Below, piece after piece: positions 1 to 7,921 of a stretch of DNA of 64,000 nucleotides. The DNA comes from an uncultured Flavobacteriales bacterium (GTDB lineage Bacteria; Bacteroidota; Bacteroidia; Flavobacteriales_D; Crocinitomicaceae). A model generated the notes under the pieces. The model saw only the letters and a list, made by a program, of their open reading frames with translations. It ran no database searches and was not told the origin of the DNA. The DNA lies in contig CAJAII010000077.1 in assembly GCA_903939755.1 (NCBI GenBank), positions 226,508-290,507 on the forward strand, written 5' to 3'. Position 1 is the first letter of the stretch. The number at the start of each line of letters is the position of its first letter. The position numbers and the translations under genes are program-made.

Positions 1-49
1 CTGTTTACAATACGAATGAGGGGCCCTTATCAATTAATTGATTTTCTAC

Positions 50-57
50 TACCTTTG
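50..57 (+). promoter_or_regulatory. Bacteroidota -7 promoter box before galE
   Basis: TACCTTTG matches the Bacteroidota -7 consensus TAnnTTTG. Only four bases (AGCT) separate it from the galE ATG, so the transcript would start at or within a few bases of the start codon. No clear -33 TTTG lies at the usual distance. The same layout recurs before pth, asnS, purN, ispD and udk. Confidence 0.5.
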
Positions 58-61
58 AGCT

Positions 62-1090
62 ATGTCTAAGAAGGTTTTAATAACTGGTGGAGCCGGATAT
101 ATTGGCGCACATACCGTTGATGCATTAGTAAGAAGTGGCTACACACCTATTATTGTAGATGATTTTCGGAATAGTAATCCTAGTGTTATACAGGGTTTAA
201 GTAAATTGATAGGTTTCGAACCCGTGTTTTTCAAGATTGACATCTGTGATAAAAAGGCCTTGAAAGAAGTTTTCACGAAACATGAAATAAATGCTGTTAT
301 CCATTTTGCCGCATTTAAAGCGGTAGGTGAATCTGTTCTAGAGCCGTTAAAATATTATCAAAACAACCTCATCGGGCTGCTGAATATTTTAGAATGCATG
401 GAAGTATTTGGTGTGAATGAGTTCGTTTTTTCTTCCTCTTGTACCGTTTATGGTGAACCAGATTCCATTAAAGAAGTGAACGAAAAAACACCCAAACAAC
501 TCCCTTCCTCGCCCTATGGCTATACGAAGTGGATGGCCGAACAGATTATTGCCGATTATGCGAAAGCACATAGTAGTTTTAAAGTTATCTGTTTACGATA
601 TTTCAATCCTATTGGTGCCCATCCCGGCGGATTAATCGGCGAATTACCCATAGGGAAACCAAATAATTTATTGCCCTTTATTACGCAAACCGCTATTGGA
701 AAACACAGCAAATTATTGGTTTTTGGGAATGATTACCCTACGATAGATGGAACTTGCATAAGAGATTACATACACGTGATGGATTTAGCGGACGCACATA
801 TAAAAGCCGTCGAAGCTTTTGGCAATAATTCAATTGGGTCCTGTGAATATATTAATGTCGGTACCGGAAAAGGAACCAGTGTGCTTCAAATGATTCAAGC
901 TTTTGAAGAAGTTAGCGGTACAAAACTTCCCTGGGAATTTGCTCCGAGGAGACCTGGAGATGTCATTGAAATATACGCTAACGTCGACCTTGCTAAATCC
1001 ATGTTAAACTGGGAGGTACAATTTTCCTACAAAGATGCCATAAAAGACGCCTGGAATTGGGAGCTCTCAAATCAAAAGAAAAATCGCTAA
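62..1090 (+). CDS. galE: UDP-glucose 4-epimerase
   Basis: The 342-residue product is a full-length extended short-chain dehydrogenase that interconverts UDP-glucose and UDP-galactose in the cytoplasm, supplying galactose for exopolysaccharide or LPS. The NAD-binding GGAGYIG motif is at residues 9-15, the SSS segment with the active-site Ser at about 124-126, and the catalytic YxxxK pair at Y152 and K156. The length is typical for GalE. The ATG follows a -7 box by four bases. tatD starts immediately after the stop codon and ansA follows two bases after tatD, so the three are probably co-transcribed. A related UDP-sugar 4-epimerase activity cannot be excluded from sequence alone. Confidence 0.93.
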   Translation: MSKKVLITGGAGYIGAHTVDALVRSGYTPIIVDDFRNSNPSVIQGLSKLIGFEPVFFKIDICDKKALKEVFTKHEINAVIHFAAFKAVGESVLEPLKYYQNNLIGLLNILECMEVFGVNEFVFSSSCTVYGEPDSIKEVNEKTPKQLPSSPYGYTKWMAEQIIADYAKAHSSFKVICLRYFNPIGAHPGGLIGELPIGKPNNLLPFITQTAIGKHSKLLVFGNDYPTIDGTCIRDYIHVMDLADAHIKAVEAFGNNSIGSCEYINVGTGKGTSVLQMIQAFEEVSGTKLPWEFAPRRPGDVIEIYANVDLAKSMLNWEVQFSYKDAIKDAWNWELSNQKKNR

Positions 1091-1876
1091 ATGCAATTTA
1101 TAGACACACATGCTCACACCTATGATGAAGCTTTTCTGGGTGATATAGACGCCACGATTTCTAGTGCAAAAGAGGCCGGTATTACAAAAATATTAATGCC
1201 CAATATTGATGTGGAGAGCATTGAACCTATGTTTGCCATTCAAGAAAAATATCCAACTTGTATTCCTATGATGGGACTTCATCCCGCTTATGTTAAGGCA
1301 GACTGGGAAGAGCAATTAGAGAAAATTGAGGGTTATTTATTTGCTGATCCGCTTAGATTTTGTGCCATAGGAGAAATCGGGATGGATCTCTATTGGGACA
1401 AATCGTTTCTTGAAGAACAAAAAATAGCCTTTATTCAACAAATTCAATGGGCAAAAAAACTTGACTTACCCATTGCTATACACGCTCGTGATGCCTTTAA
1501 TGAAATCTTCGAAATATTAGATAAAGAAAATGATGACAAACTAAAAGGAGTATTTCATTGCTTTACAGGGAATACAACACAAGCAAAACATATAAAAAAT
1601 TATGGGGGCTTTTTATTAGGAATTGGTGGCGTATTAACGTACAAAAATTCAGAACTTGGAGACACCCTCAAGCAAGCTGTTTCATTAGAAGACCTGGTAC
1701 TAGAAACGGACGCCCCGTATTTGCCTCCTGTTCCCTACAGAGGGAAACGAAATGAATCCGCTTATATGCTAGAGGTGGCTTATAAATTGGTTGATTTGTA
1801 TCAGGTCCCACTTGAAGAAGTAGCTAGAATAAGCTCGCTAAATGCAGAGGAACTTTTTCAATTAAAACGATTCTAA
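1091..1876 (+). CDS. tatD: TatD family metal-dependent hydrolase
   Basis: This 261-residue protein has the TatD amidohydrolase-like metal site: HAH at residues 7-9, E95 in the GEIGMD segment, H131 (HARD), H156 (HCFTG) and D207 (ETDAPYL). Members are 3'-5' DNA/RNA exonucleases or deoxyribonucleases acting in the cytoplasm on two metal ions; the exact substrate of this one is unknown. The start codon abuts the galE stop codon with no spacer, which implies translational coupling. Length and motifs are complete. The symbol reflects the family rather than proven orthology with E. coli tatD. Confidence 0.9.
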   Translation: MQFIDTHAHTYDEAFLGDIDATISSAKEAGITKILMPNIDVESIEPMFAIQEKYPTCIPMMGLHPAYVKADWEEQLEKIEGYLFADPLRFCAIGEIGMDLYWDKSFLEEQKIAFIQQIQWAKKLDLPIAIHARDAFNEIFEILDKENDDKLKGVFHCFTGNTTQAKHIKNYGGFLLGIGGVLTYKNSELGDTLKQAVSLEDLVLETDAPYLPPVPYRGKRNESAYMLEVAYKLVDLYQVPLEEVARISSLNAEELFQLKRF

Positions 1877-1877
1877 T

Positions 1878-2903
1878 ATGAAAGCAAAGATATTACTCAT
1901 CTACACCGGGGGAACGATCGGAATGATCAAAGACCTTCGAACCGGGGAGCTTAAAAGTCTCGATTTTAATTATGTGTTTGATCACATACCTGAATTGGAA
2001 AGACTCCATGTCGAATTAAGTAGTATTAGTTTTGATAAAGCGATTGATTCCTCAGACATGACTTATGCACATTGGAAACAATTGGTAGATATTCTCAGTG
2101 ATAATTATGAAACGTATGATGGATTTGTGGTACTTCATGGTTCAGATACCATGGCGTATAGCGCATCCGCATTAAGCTTCATGCTGCAAGGCCTAACAAA
2201 ACCAATTATCCTTACGGGATCGCAATTGCCAATTGGAACCATACGAACAGACGGAAAAGAGAATTTAATAACCGCGGTTGAAATCGCTGCGGCAAAAAAC
2301 GCTGACGGATCTTCTACCGTGCAAGAAGTGGCGATCTACTTTGAGTACTCCCTTTATCGAGGAAATCGTTGCACTAAAATCTCCGCCAATCAATTTGAGG
2401 CATTTACCTCGCCAAATTATCCGCCGTTAGCAGTTGCTGGTGTGACGATTCAATATCAACTTGGTCAAGACTCTATTAAAAAAAGACCCGTACTTCAAGT
2501 TTATAAAAATTTAGAACCGCGTATAGGTTTGCTAAAAATATATCCTAGCATTCCTTTTGAAAACTATGCCTTTCTTTTTAATGCCGAACATTTTAAAGGT
2601 ATTGTATTGGAAACATTTGGCGCTGGAAATGCACCGAATAATCAAGACATGATTGATTTGATTACCAACTATATCGCAGCAGGGGGAATTGTGCTAAATG
2701 TTACTCAATGTTCCTCCGGTTCGGTGCAACAAGGCCAATATCAAACCAGCTCGTTTTTTGAAAAAATTGGGGTGGTTAGCGGAAAGGACATGACTACCGA
2801 GGCGGCTCTTGCAAAGTTGATGTATGTGTTGGGTAGAAATGAAAAGCACTCGGATAGTATCGCCCTACTTCAACAAAACATTGTTGGAGAAATGAGTGTA
2901 TAG
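1878..2903 (+). CDS. ansA: Type I (cytoplasmic) L-asparaginase
   Basis: The 341-residue protein hydrolyses L-asparagine to aspartate and ammonia. The first catalytic Thr motif TGGTIG is at residues 10-15, and the second triad element HGSDTMAYSASAL begins near residue 87 with D90 and T91. There is no signal peptide, which fits the cytoplasmic type I enzyme rather than the periplasmic type II. It begins one base after the tatD stop codon and ends 11 bases before the convergently transcribed permease gene. Confidence 0.92.
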   Translation: MKAKILLIYTGGTIGMIKDLRTGELKSLDFNYVFDHIPELERLHVELSSISFDKAIDSSDMTYAHWKQLVDILSDNYETYDGFVVLHGSDTMAYSASALSFMLQGLTKPIILTGSQLPIGTIRTDGKENLITAVEIAAAKNADGSSTVQEVAIYFEYSLYRGNRCTKISANQFEAFTSPNYPPLAVAGVTIQYQLGQDSIKKRPVLQVYKNLEPRIGLLKIYPSIPFENYAFLFNAEHFKGIVLETFGAGNAPNNQDMIDLITNYIAAGGIVLNVTQCSSGSVQQGQYQTSSFFEKIGVVSGKDMTTEAALAKLMYVLGRNEKHSDSIALLQQNIVGEMSV

Positions 2904-2914
2904 CAGGTTTTTAA

Positions 2915-3652
2915 TCAGGATACATAATGCCAAATATTCTTGCCTAACATTACTATTCCTATTATTAATATTAAAAAAAGAACGAAATATTTAAATTGAA
3001 ACTGAGAGAACTTACTTAGAATTTTTTTTCCTAAATAAGATCCCAAAACACTCACTACCATAAGAATAGGTATTAAATAGAGATCATGTTGGTGAAAGTA
3101 ACCATTAAAAAAATACACAACACTTCGGCTACAATCCAGGCCCAAGTCAATAATTGAAGAAGTAGTAATAAAAATTTGTTTTTCAAGATCAAATGCCGCC
3201 AAAGTCAATCCCCTTATAGCGCCACCAGACCCTAAAATTCCTGTCGTAATACCTGATAAGGCACCACCAATTATTGAGTTTAAAAAAGTGGGCTTAATGG
3301 TTAAACTTTTATATAAAATTAAACTCAAACTAATGATAATTAAAAAAACAGCATATGTAATTTCTAGCATTTTATTGTCTATATACTTACTTAAGAAGGC
3401 GCCGATAACAGCGAAAATTACCGAAGGGATTCCAATGTTGAGAATGAGTCTTTTATTAATCCCCTTCCTAAAAACAGCCAATTTTGAAATATTACTAAAA
3501 ATATGGAACAATGCTGTTATTCCTAAAACGGAATGAAAATCAAAAAACAGGCCGGCTAAAGGAACAAAAAAAAGTGAGGAGCCGAAACCACCAACCGTTC
3601 CTAGAATTTCAGAAAGCAAGGCTAAAAAAATAAATAAAATAAGAAATTCCAC
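2915..3652 (-). CDS. Sulfite exporter TauE/SafE (TSUP) family permease
   Basis: The 245-residue product is almost entirely hydrophobic, with about seven to eight membrane segments arranged as two pseudo-repeats. Each repeat carries the Gly-rich signature of the TSUP family: GFGSSLFFVPL near residue 23 and GILGSGGAIRG near residue 138. TSUP proteins move sulfite, sulfoacetate, sulfonates or related anions across the inner membrane; the substrate cannot be read here and the neighbours give no hint. It is transcribed towards ansA. The gene-poor stretch behind its start leads into the accessory segment. Confidence 0.85.
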   Translation of the reverse strand: MEFLILFIFLALLSEILGTVGGFGSSLFFVPLAGLFFDFHSVLGITALFHIFSNISKLAVFRKGINKRLILNIGIPSVIFAVIGAFLSKYIDNKMLEITYAVFLIIISLSLILYKSLTIKPTFLNSIIGGALSGITTGILGSGGAIRGLTLAAFDLEKQIFITTSSIIDLGLDCSRSVVYFFNGYFHQHDLYLIPILMVVSVLGSYLGKKILSKFSQFQFKYFVLFLILIIGIVMLGKNIWHYVS

Positions 3653-3767
3653 GCTGTAACTTTTTTATACAAATTATGTCAAATTAAATAACCCATTTAA
3701 CATTTTTTAAGATTATTACAAAGATACTTGTTTTGTTTTTGACACTTCTCTCACAAAAGTACGCGTA

Positions 3768-3884
3768 GATTACGCGTTAAAAACGCGTGATCCCGGAAGG
3801 GGGTCGCTTCATAATAATTAAAGCCATGCCGCGTTGCGGCAGCTGTCTTTTTTTGTTCCACTTCACCTTAAAGCAAGCTTTAGG
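3768..3884 (+). repeat. Long direct repeat, left copy (~117 bp)
   Basis: This block is nearly identical to 13403-13520 in the same orientation. By eye the differences are TT versus CCC after the first GATTACGCG, one C/T, and one T/G before the T-run. The left edge carries ACGCGT three times (3761, 3772 and 3783). The middle holds a perfect stem TGCCGC-GTT-GCGGCA at 3827-3841 followed by a T-run. The two copies bracket about 9.6 kb of accessory genes. Confidence 0.9.
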
Positions 3885-3983
3885 AAGGGTTTTTGGGCTA
3901 ATCGTTGGTTTAGGAATGAAAAAGTGCTATTAAGCTATACAAGGATAGATTCTAAAAATGTTAGTACATGTACTTAAAATTCC

Positions 3984-4005
3984 ATCGTGCATAATAATGC
4001 ACGAT
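3984..4005. other. Perfect 9-bp inverted repeat
   Basis: ATCGTGCAT and ATGCACGAT are separated by the four bases AATA. It lies in non-coding DNA about 240 bases before the first small reading frame of the peptide cassette. No T-run follows on either side, so an operator or structured leader fits better than a terminator. Confidence 0.5.
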
Positions 4006-4244
4006 CAACACAAAACCCTTGTAAACACTTAAAATTAGGGCTGTTTAAAAAAGAATTGATTAATTCGTGAAGTTTGGATCCCTACAAAACTATTGTGATT
4101 TTGGAATATATTTGACCAACGAAATTAATCCCATTGAACGGTAATAAATTGAGTGATAATTTTGTCTTGGATTGAAATACTTAAAGAAAAAATTTGACTT
4201 AAACATTTCTAAACATAAAGTAGGGTGATAAAAATTTATTAAAA

Positions 4245-4412
4245 ATGAAAATGTTAATTTATAGCGTTTTATTCTTTGCCTCAATTAACACTAGAACTCT
4301 ATCTACAATTTTTAATGTTCAGAGGACGCTTACCAAAAGTAATAAAAAAAATGTTTTTTTGACTGTCGGAAATTCTGAAACAGCGACAATAAATTCTGAA
4401 AGTAAGACTTAA
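4245..4412 (+). CDS. Possible small ORF upstream of the Cys-rich peptide
   Basis: An ATG-initiated frame of 55 residues ends 17 bases before the Cys-rich peptide gene. It begins MKMLIYSVLFFAS, a short hydrophobic start that could act as a signal sequence, and continues with a Thr/Ser/Asn/Lys-rich polar part without cysteine. I do not recognise the product. Its position ahead of another small secreted-type peptide makes it worth listing, but a chance open frame in AT-rich DNA is equally possible. Confidence 0.3.
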   Translation: MKMLIYSVLFFASINTRTLSTIFNVQRTLTKSNKKNVFLTVGNSETATINSESKT

Positions 4413-4429
4413 CACTTAAATTTTTTCTC

Positions 4430-4606
4430 ATGAAAAAAGTTTTTTTATTGGGCGGTTTTATCGCTTTAATATTTTCATTCTTCAGTTTTAACAACACAAC
4501 CGAAGAAGAAGTTTGTTCTCCACGTGTAATTGAAAAACAATTACGTGATGGATGTTATGGTAGTTCAAATGTCTGTTGTGTTAGCACGGCAGTTAAACAC
4601 ATGTAA
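4430..4606 (+). CDS. Small secreted Cys-rich peptide
   Basis: The 58-residue product has a classic secretion leader: MKK, then a hydrophobic run to about F20. A short acidic stretch (EEE at 25-27) follows, then a C-terminal part with four cysteines at 29, 42, 49 and 50. The mature peptide would be about 38 residues and could form two disulfides. I cannot assign it to a named family; in layout it resembles the small leader-bearing peptides found beside propeller and MauE/DoxX genes in Bacteroidota. It is followed by a strong terminator, so its mRNA can be made at higher level than the two genes behind it. Confidence 0.6.
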   Translation: MKKVFLLGGFIALIFSFFSFNNTTEEEVCSPRVIEKQLRDGCYGSSNVCCVSTAVKHM

Positions 4607-4633
4607 CAATCCATAATTAAAAGCCACAGAAAT

Positions 4634-4662
4634 AAGCCCATCAAAATTTGATGGGCTTTTCT
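4634..4662 (+). terminator. Rho-independent terminator after the Cys-rich peptide
   Basis: AAGCCCATC and GATGGGCTT form a perfect 9-bp stem around AAAATTT, followed by a T-rich tail. It sits 28 bases after the peptide stop codon and before the propeller gene. This would separate abundant peptide mRNA from lower read-through into the downstream pair. Confidence 0.85.
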
Positions 4663-4700
4663 ATTCTTTAAAAAAATGCATGAATTAAAATCTTTCAACC

Positions 4701-5717
4701 TTGAAAAAAACAATAATCTATCTTTTAATTGGAATCGTTTCAGCATTTTCAATTATTGCTCTGTTAGTAAAATCAAGCAATAAAAAAAATAAAATCGAGC
4801 TAGTTCAGAAAAGAAACATCAATAAACAACTTGTTCTAATTAAATCAATCAAATTTGAGAACATACTAGGCATGATGAAGAAAACTAAAAATGATATTAC
4901 TTTCGCATGTTTCGACAATGTTGATGGCAACTCCATTTTTTATTTCGACACAATTAGAAAGAAAATTAGAAAGAAAATTGAGTTGAATATCCCAATTGAA
5001 AAAATTGTTGTAGACAATTATTTTTATTCAAAACATGGATTGTTTATAGTAAATAGTATCAATGGGACTTTGCTGAAAATAAGCAGCGACGGTAATATTA
5101 TAGAAAAATTTACATACCCAAAAAAATTCTTTCGGGTTGATAACCGGGATGATTTATTTTTAATATCAGGATGGGATAAAAATTTCAATCTTTTTCATGA
5201 AAAATTCAACTTTTCTTTGAAGAAAATCTCTAAAATCGTTTTCGAAGATGATTATCTAAAAAAATATAAATCTAACGGAATTGCCTTAGACGGTGCATAT
5301 TTTAGTAATGATTATTTTACGGTTAACATGCCTTATTCAGTAAATCGAATATACATATTTAATGAAAATTTCAACTATACAAATAAGATGGATTTAATTT
5401 ACAATCCTATCACTTTTAAAATTAGAAATGGTGAAGACGGAAATATATATCCAGATCCAAATAATTTAAACCCTAATAAACATGCATATCTAGATTCGAC
5501 CAATATTTTTTATTGCCTTTTAAACGAATCAACAAAATGGGATAAATCAAATAAATGCTATATTGATATATATGATTTAAAAAACAAAAAATATAAAGAA
5601 AGTATTAAAGTTGTTGACTTTGCAAATTCTGAACCACGAGAAATTATTGTTGCCGGTAATCGAATTTATATTTTGTTCAAATCATCACTAAATATTTATT
5701 TAATCAAAAACAAATGA
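4701..5717 (+). CDS. Membrane-anchored beta-propeller-like protein
   Basis: The 338-residue product starts with KK and one membrane segment (about residues 4-22), then a Lys-rich linker and a long beta-rich extracytoplasmic domain. Short 'value-of-state' strands recur, such as FYFDTIRKKI and GLFIVNSINGTLLKISSDG, as in six-bladed propellers of Bacteroidota. The start is TTG; it is in frame and is the only start that keeps the membrane anchor. The next gene overlaps it by four bases (ATGA), so the two proteins are probably made together. Base use is very AT-rich. The propeller call rests on pattern only; function is unknown, with peptide binding or sensing as one possibility. Confidence 0.6.
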   Translation: MKKTIIYLLIGIVSAFSIIALLVKSSNKKNKIELVQKRNINKQLVLIKSIKFENILGMMKKTKNDITFACFDNVDGNSIFYFDTIRKKIRKKIELNIPIEKIVVDNYFYSKHGLFIVNSINGTLLKISSDGNIIEKFTYPKKFFRVDNRDDLFLISGWDKNFNLFHEKFNFSLKKISKIVFEDDYLKKYKSNGIALDGAYFSNDYFTVNMPYSVNRIYIFNENFNYTNKMDLIYNPITFKIRNGEDGNIYPDPNNLNPNKHAYLDSTNIFYCLLNESTKWDKSNKCYIDIYDLKNKKYKESIKVVDFANSEPREIIVAGNRIYILFKSSLNIYLIKNK

Positions 5718-6136
5718 TAAGATTTTATTTTTCACAATTCATTCGAATTATTCTTTTATTAATGTTTTGTTACACAACTTACCATAAATTAACTGATTTG
5801 AATAAATTCGAAGCGACATTATTAAAATCAACTTTAATTGAAGAGTATCAAGTAAAATACTTACTCTTAATTATCCCTTCTATTGAATTAATCGCGATTT
5901 TCTCTCTACTAAGGATAAATTATCGAATTGGATTTTTTATTTCGTTTTTCTTAATGTTGTTGTTCACTTTGTATTTAGTTGCATTAAATAATTACTCATT
6001 TTATAAAGGATGTTCTTGTGGTGGAATTTTTAATGAATTGTCATACAGTCAACATATAATAGTTAACATATCCTTCATTTTACTTTCAGGAGTGGGTATA
6101 TTTATTTTTTCTGTTGCAAGAAACAAATCAGAATAA
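5714..6136 (+). CDS. MauE/DoxX-like membrane protein with a Cys pair
   Basis: The 140-residue protein has about four membrane segments (near 8-20, 47-66, 71-90 and 115-134). Between the third and fourth lies GCSCGG, a CxC pair on one face of the membrane. This matches the plan of MauE/DoxX-like redox-associated proteins, in which a Cys pair passes electrons to or from thiols of partner proteins. It overlaps the propeller gene by ATGA and a terminator follows. With a four-Cys secreted peptide two genes upstream, a role in forming or resolving that peptide's disulfides is an attractive inference, not shown. Confidence 0.65.
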   Translation: MIRFYFSQFIRIILLLMFCYTTYHKLTDLNKFEATLLKSTLIEEYQVKYLLLIIPSIELIAIFSLLRINYRIGFFISFFLMLLFTLYLVALNNYSFYKGCSCGGIFNELSYSQHIIVNISFILLSGVGIFIFSVARNKSE

Positions 6137-6253
6137 ACATAAGTCATCCAAATTCTTAAGGCATTCTAGCCCTAGGGTAAGCTTACCCGCGTATGTTTAA
6201 ATCTCAATTTAAAAAGGCAATTTAGTATTCGCTAGGATAATTAATATTGAAAT

Positions 6254-6287
6254 AAAAAAAGCAGAATATAAATTCTGCTTTTTTTAT
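6254..6287. terminator. Bidirectional terminator between the peptide cassette and the response-regulator operon
   Basis: AGCAGAAT and ATTCTGCT form a perfect stem with a short AT loop, flanked by A7 on the left and T7 on the right. It can therefore end transcripts from both sides. It lies between the MauE-like gene (+) and the convergent response-regulator gene (-). Confidence 0.85.
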
Positions 6288-6357
6288 TAGAAACTTAGGC
6301 ATTTGAACAAAGAAATTATCCTTGAGATAACAAATTAACCTAATAATTACTTTTGCT

Positions 6358-7116
6358 TTAAAAATACTTCAAACTATCCAACAAACCACCTTGCTGTCTC
6401 AATTTCTTAGCAGCAATAATATCTTCATTTTCTAATTCAATCTCCTCATTAGACCTTGGGGTATAAAATCCGTTAATAATGCTCAAGCGTATGAGTTCAT
6501 TGGCGGATTTCACCGCAAACTTTTTCATAAGAATCGTTCGGAGGAGATCAAGGTTTTTCTTTGAAGTAAAAACGGCGTCAGCTATTTCTTGGCCCTTTTT
6601 ACCATCGCAAATCATTCTGATTATTTTTATGTCTCGTTCATCCAAATCCAAATGTTTCATTCGACTTTGTATTTTTCGCTCTGTAGCAATGGAATTCATA
6701 ATTGCCTCGTTCATGAAATAGTTGGTGTATTTACCGTCATGATGAATCTTTGTAATTGCTTCAATCATTTCACGCGTTGAACATTCTTTAAGAAGGTATG
6801 CATCTGCGCCTCTCGAAAGTAACTCGAATGCGATATCGAGGGCGTCATGCATGGTTAAAATAATGACTTTAACTTTGGGCTCTAGCTTTTTGAGTTTTTC
6901 AAGGGTTTGTATGCCATTGAGTACGGGCATTTCTAGATCGAGCAAAACGACATCAATTGGTTTGGTGGCAAGTTGATCCAGAAAGTCTTGTCCGTTTGCA
7001 GCGCCAAAAACATATTCAAAACCTGGAATTTCAGCTAATGTTTTTCCGATTGCGTTTCTAACTAGTTCATGATCTTCAACAAGGGCTAGCTTAATTTTTT
7101 GAAAGGTGTTATCCAT
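6358..7116 (-). CDS. Two-component response regulator, REC plus LuxR-type helix-turn-helix
   Basis: The 252-residue protein has a receiver domain with acidic pair E14/D15, phosphoacceptor D60 (LLDLEMP), T88 and K110. A LuxR/NarL-type DNA-binding domain follows at about residues 157-215 (DERDIKIIRMICDG to ELIRLSII). About 35 residues extend past the usual end. It overlaps the upstream kinase gene by eight bases, so kinase and regulator form a cognate pair. Targets are unknown; the divergent secreted protease at 9.1 kb is the nearest candidate. Confidence 0.9.
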   Translation of the reverse strand: MDNTFQKIKLALVEDHELVRNAIGKTLAEIPGFEYVFGAANGQDFLDQLATKPIDVVLLDLEMPVLNGIQTLEKLKKLEPKVKVIILTMHDALDIAFELLSRGADAYLLKECSTREMIEAITKIHHDGKYTNYFMNEAIMNSIATERKIQSRMKHLDLDERDIKIIRMICDGKKGQEIADAVFTSKKNLDLLRTILMKKFAVKSANELIRLSIINGFYTPRSNEEIELENEDIIAAKKLRQQGGLLDSLKYF

Positions 7117-7921
7117 GTTCTACCTGAATTTTAGTGTTCAACTCAACTGTGCCGTAACTCTCATTTCGATTAAAAGTCAAATTACCATTAATCATTTTCA
7201 GTCGATATTTAATGTTTTCTAATCCAAAACTGTCTGATTCCGCAGTAAGTACATTAAAATCGCGTTGAGTTAATGCAATTCCATTGTGCTTGATATTCAC
7301 TTTCAGTTGCCACTTCTCGTACTTCAGACTCATTTCAATAGCATTCGGATAGCTATGTTTCAACAAGTTGGTTATTAACTCACTGACAATGTAGAAATAA
7401 TGCATACTGATTACATCCGGTATTACTATATCATTTGGAATTTCTGAAAGAAAAATAAACGAATCAATTAAAGATTCTGTTTTCTGCTTGGCCATTTTTT
7501 CCAATGCTTTTACCAAGCCAAACTTCAACAAATAATGCGGGACCAAGCCTTTCGTAATCTGACGTATTTGATCAACGCTATCTTGAACATAACTCTTCGT
7601 TAATGACACCTCGCTCAAAACTAACTGCCCCAGTTCAGCTCTATCCTCGACATTCGAAAGATTCTTCAAGACTAAAGATAATCGTGCACCCACATCATCA
7701 TGCAGCAGGCGCGCGATTTCACTTCGTTCCTTTTCCTGGGTGGTTATTGCCACTTCGAGTTTTTCGAGTTCTTTTTTATCCTCGGTTTCTTTTATTAATT
7801 TTTCGGAGATTTCTTTTATTTTGCGGTTTTTATTCGTTAGCAATATTATTCCACCTCCCATGAAAATAGAAAAGGACATCACTAATATTATAAACAGACC
7901 TAATTCTTGGGCTTCAAGCAT
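7109..7921 (-). CDS. Sensor histidine kinase, HisKA_3 type
   Basis: The 270-residue kinase has one N-terminal membrane segment (about 8-28), a coiled-coil linker rich in K and E (about 32-68), and a HisKA_3 box with phosphoacceptor H74 in RLLHDDVG. The ATPase domain shows an N-box around N185 and a glycine box at SFGLEN (232-237). The G1 position reads KHNG (211-214) where many kinases have an Asp; I recall such variants in this Bacteroidota subfamily but it deserves checking. There is no periplasmic sensor domain, so input probably comes through the membrane protein encoded just upstream, whose gene overlaps it by 22 bases. Confidence 0.85.
   Translation of the reverse strand: MLEAQELGLFIILVMSFSIFMGGGIILLTNKNRKIKEISEKLIKETEDKKELEKLEVAITTQEKERSEIARLLHDDVGARLSLVLKNLSNVEDRAELGQLVLSEVSLTKSYVQDSVDQIRQITKGLVPHYLLKFGLVKALEKMAKQKTESLIDSFIFLSEIPNDIVIPDVISMHYFYIVSELITNLLKHSYPNAIEMSLKYEKWQLKVNIKHNGIALTQRDFNVLTAESDSFGLENIKYRLKMINGNLTFNRNESYGTVELNTKIQVEHG

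Larger units (their letters stand above)
3653..4244. other. Gene-poor stretch left of the Cys-rich peptide cassette
   Basis: No convincing protein gene is visible on either strand. The stretch holds one copy of the long repeat (3768-3884), a perfect 12-bp palindrome at 3963-3974 and a perfect 9-bp stem with 4-base loop at 3984-4005. Base composition is AT-rich apart from the repeat. Confidence 0.6.

Noticed and set aside
4090..4284. Minus-strand open frame of 64 residues
   Set aside because: Composition is like random AT-rich DNA, with no signal, motif or start context, and it overlaps the start of the small plus-strand frame.
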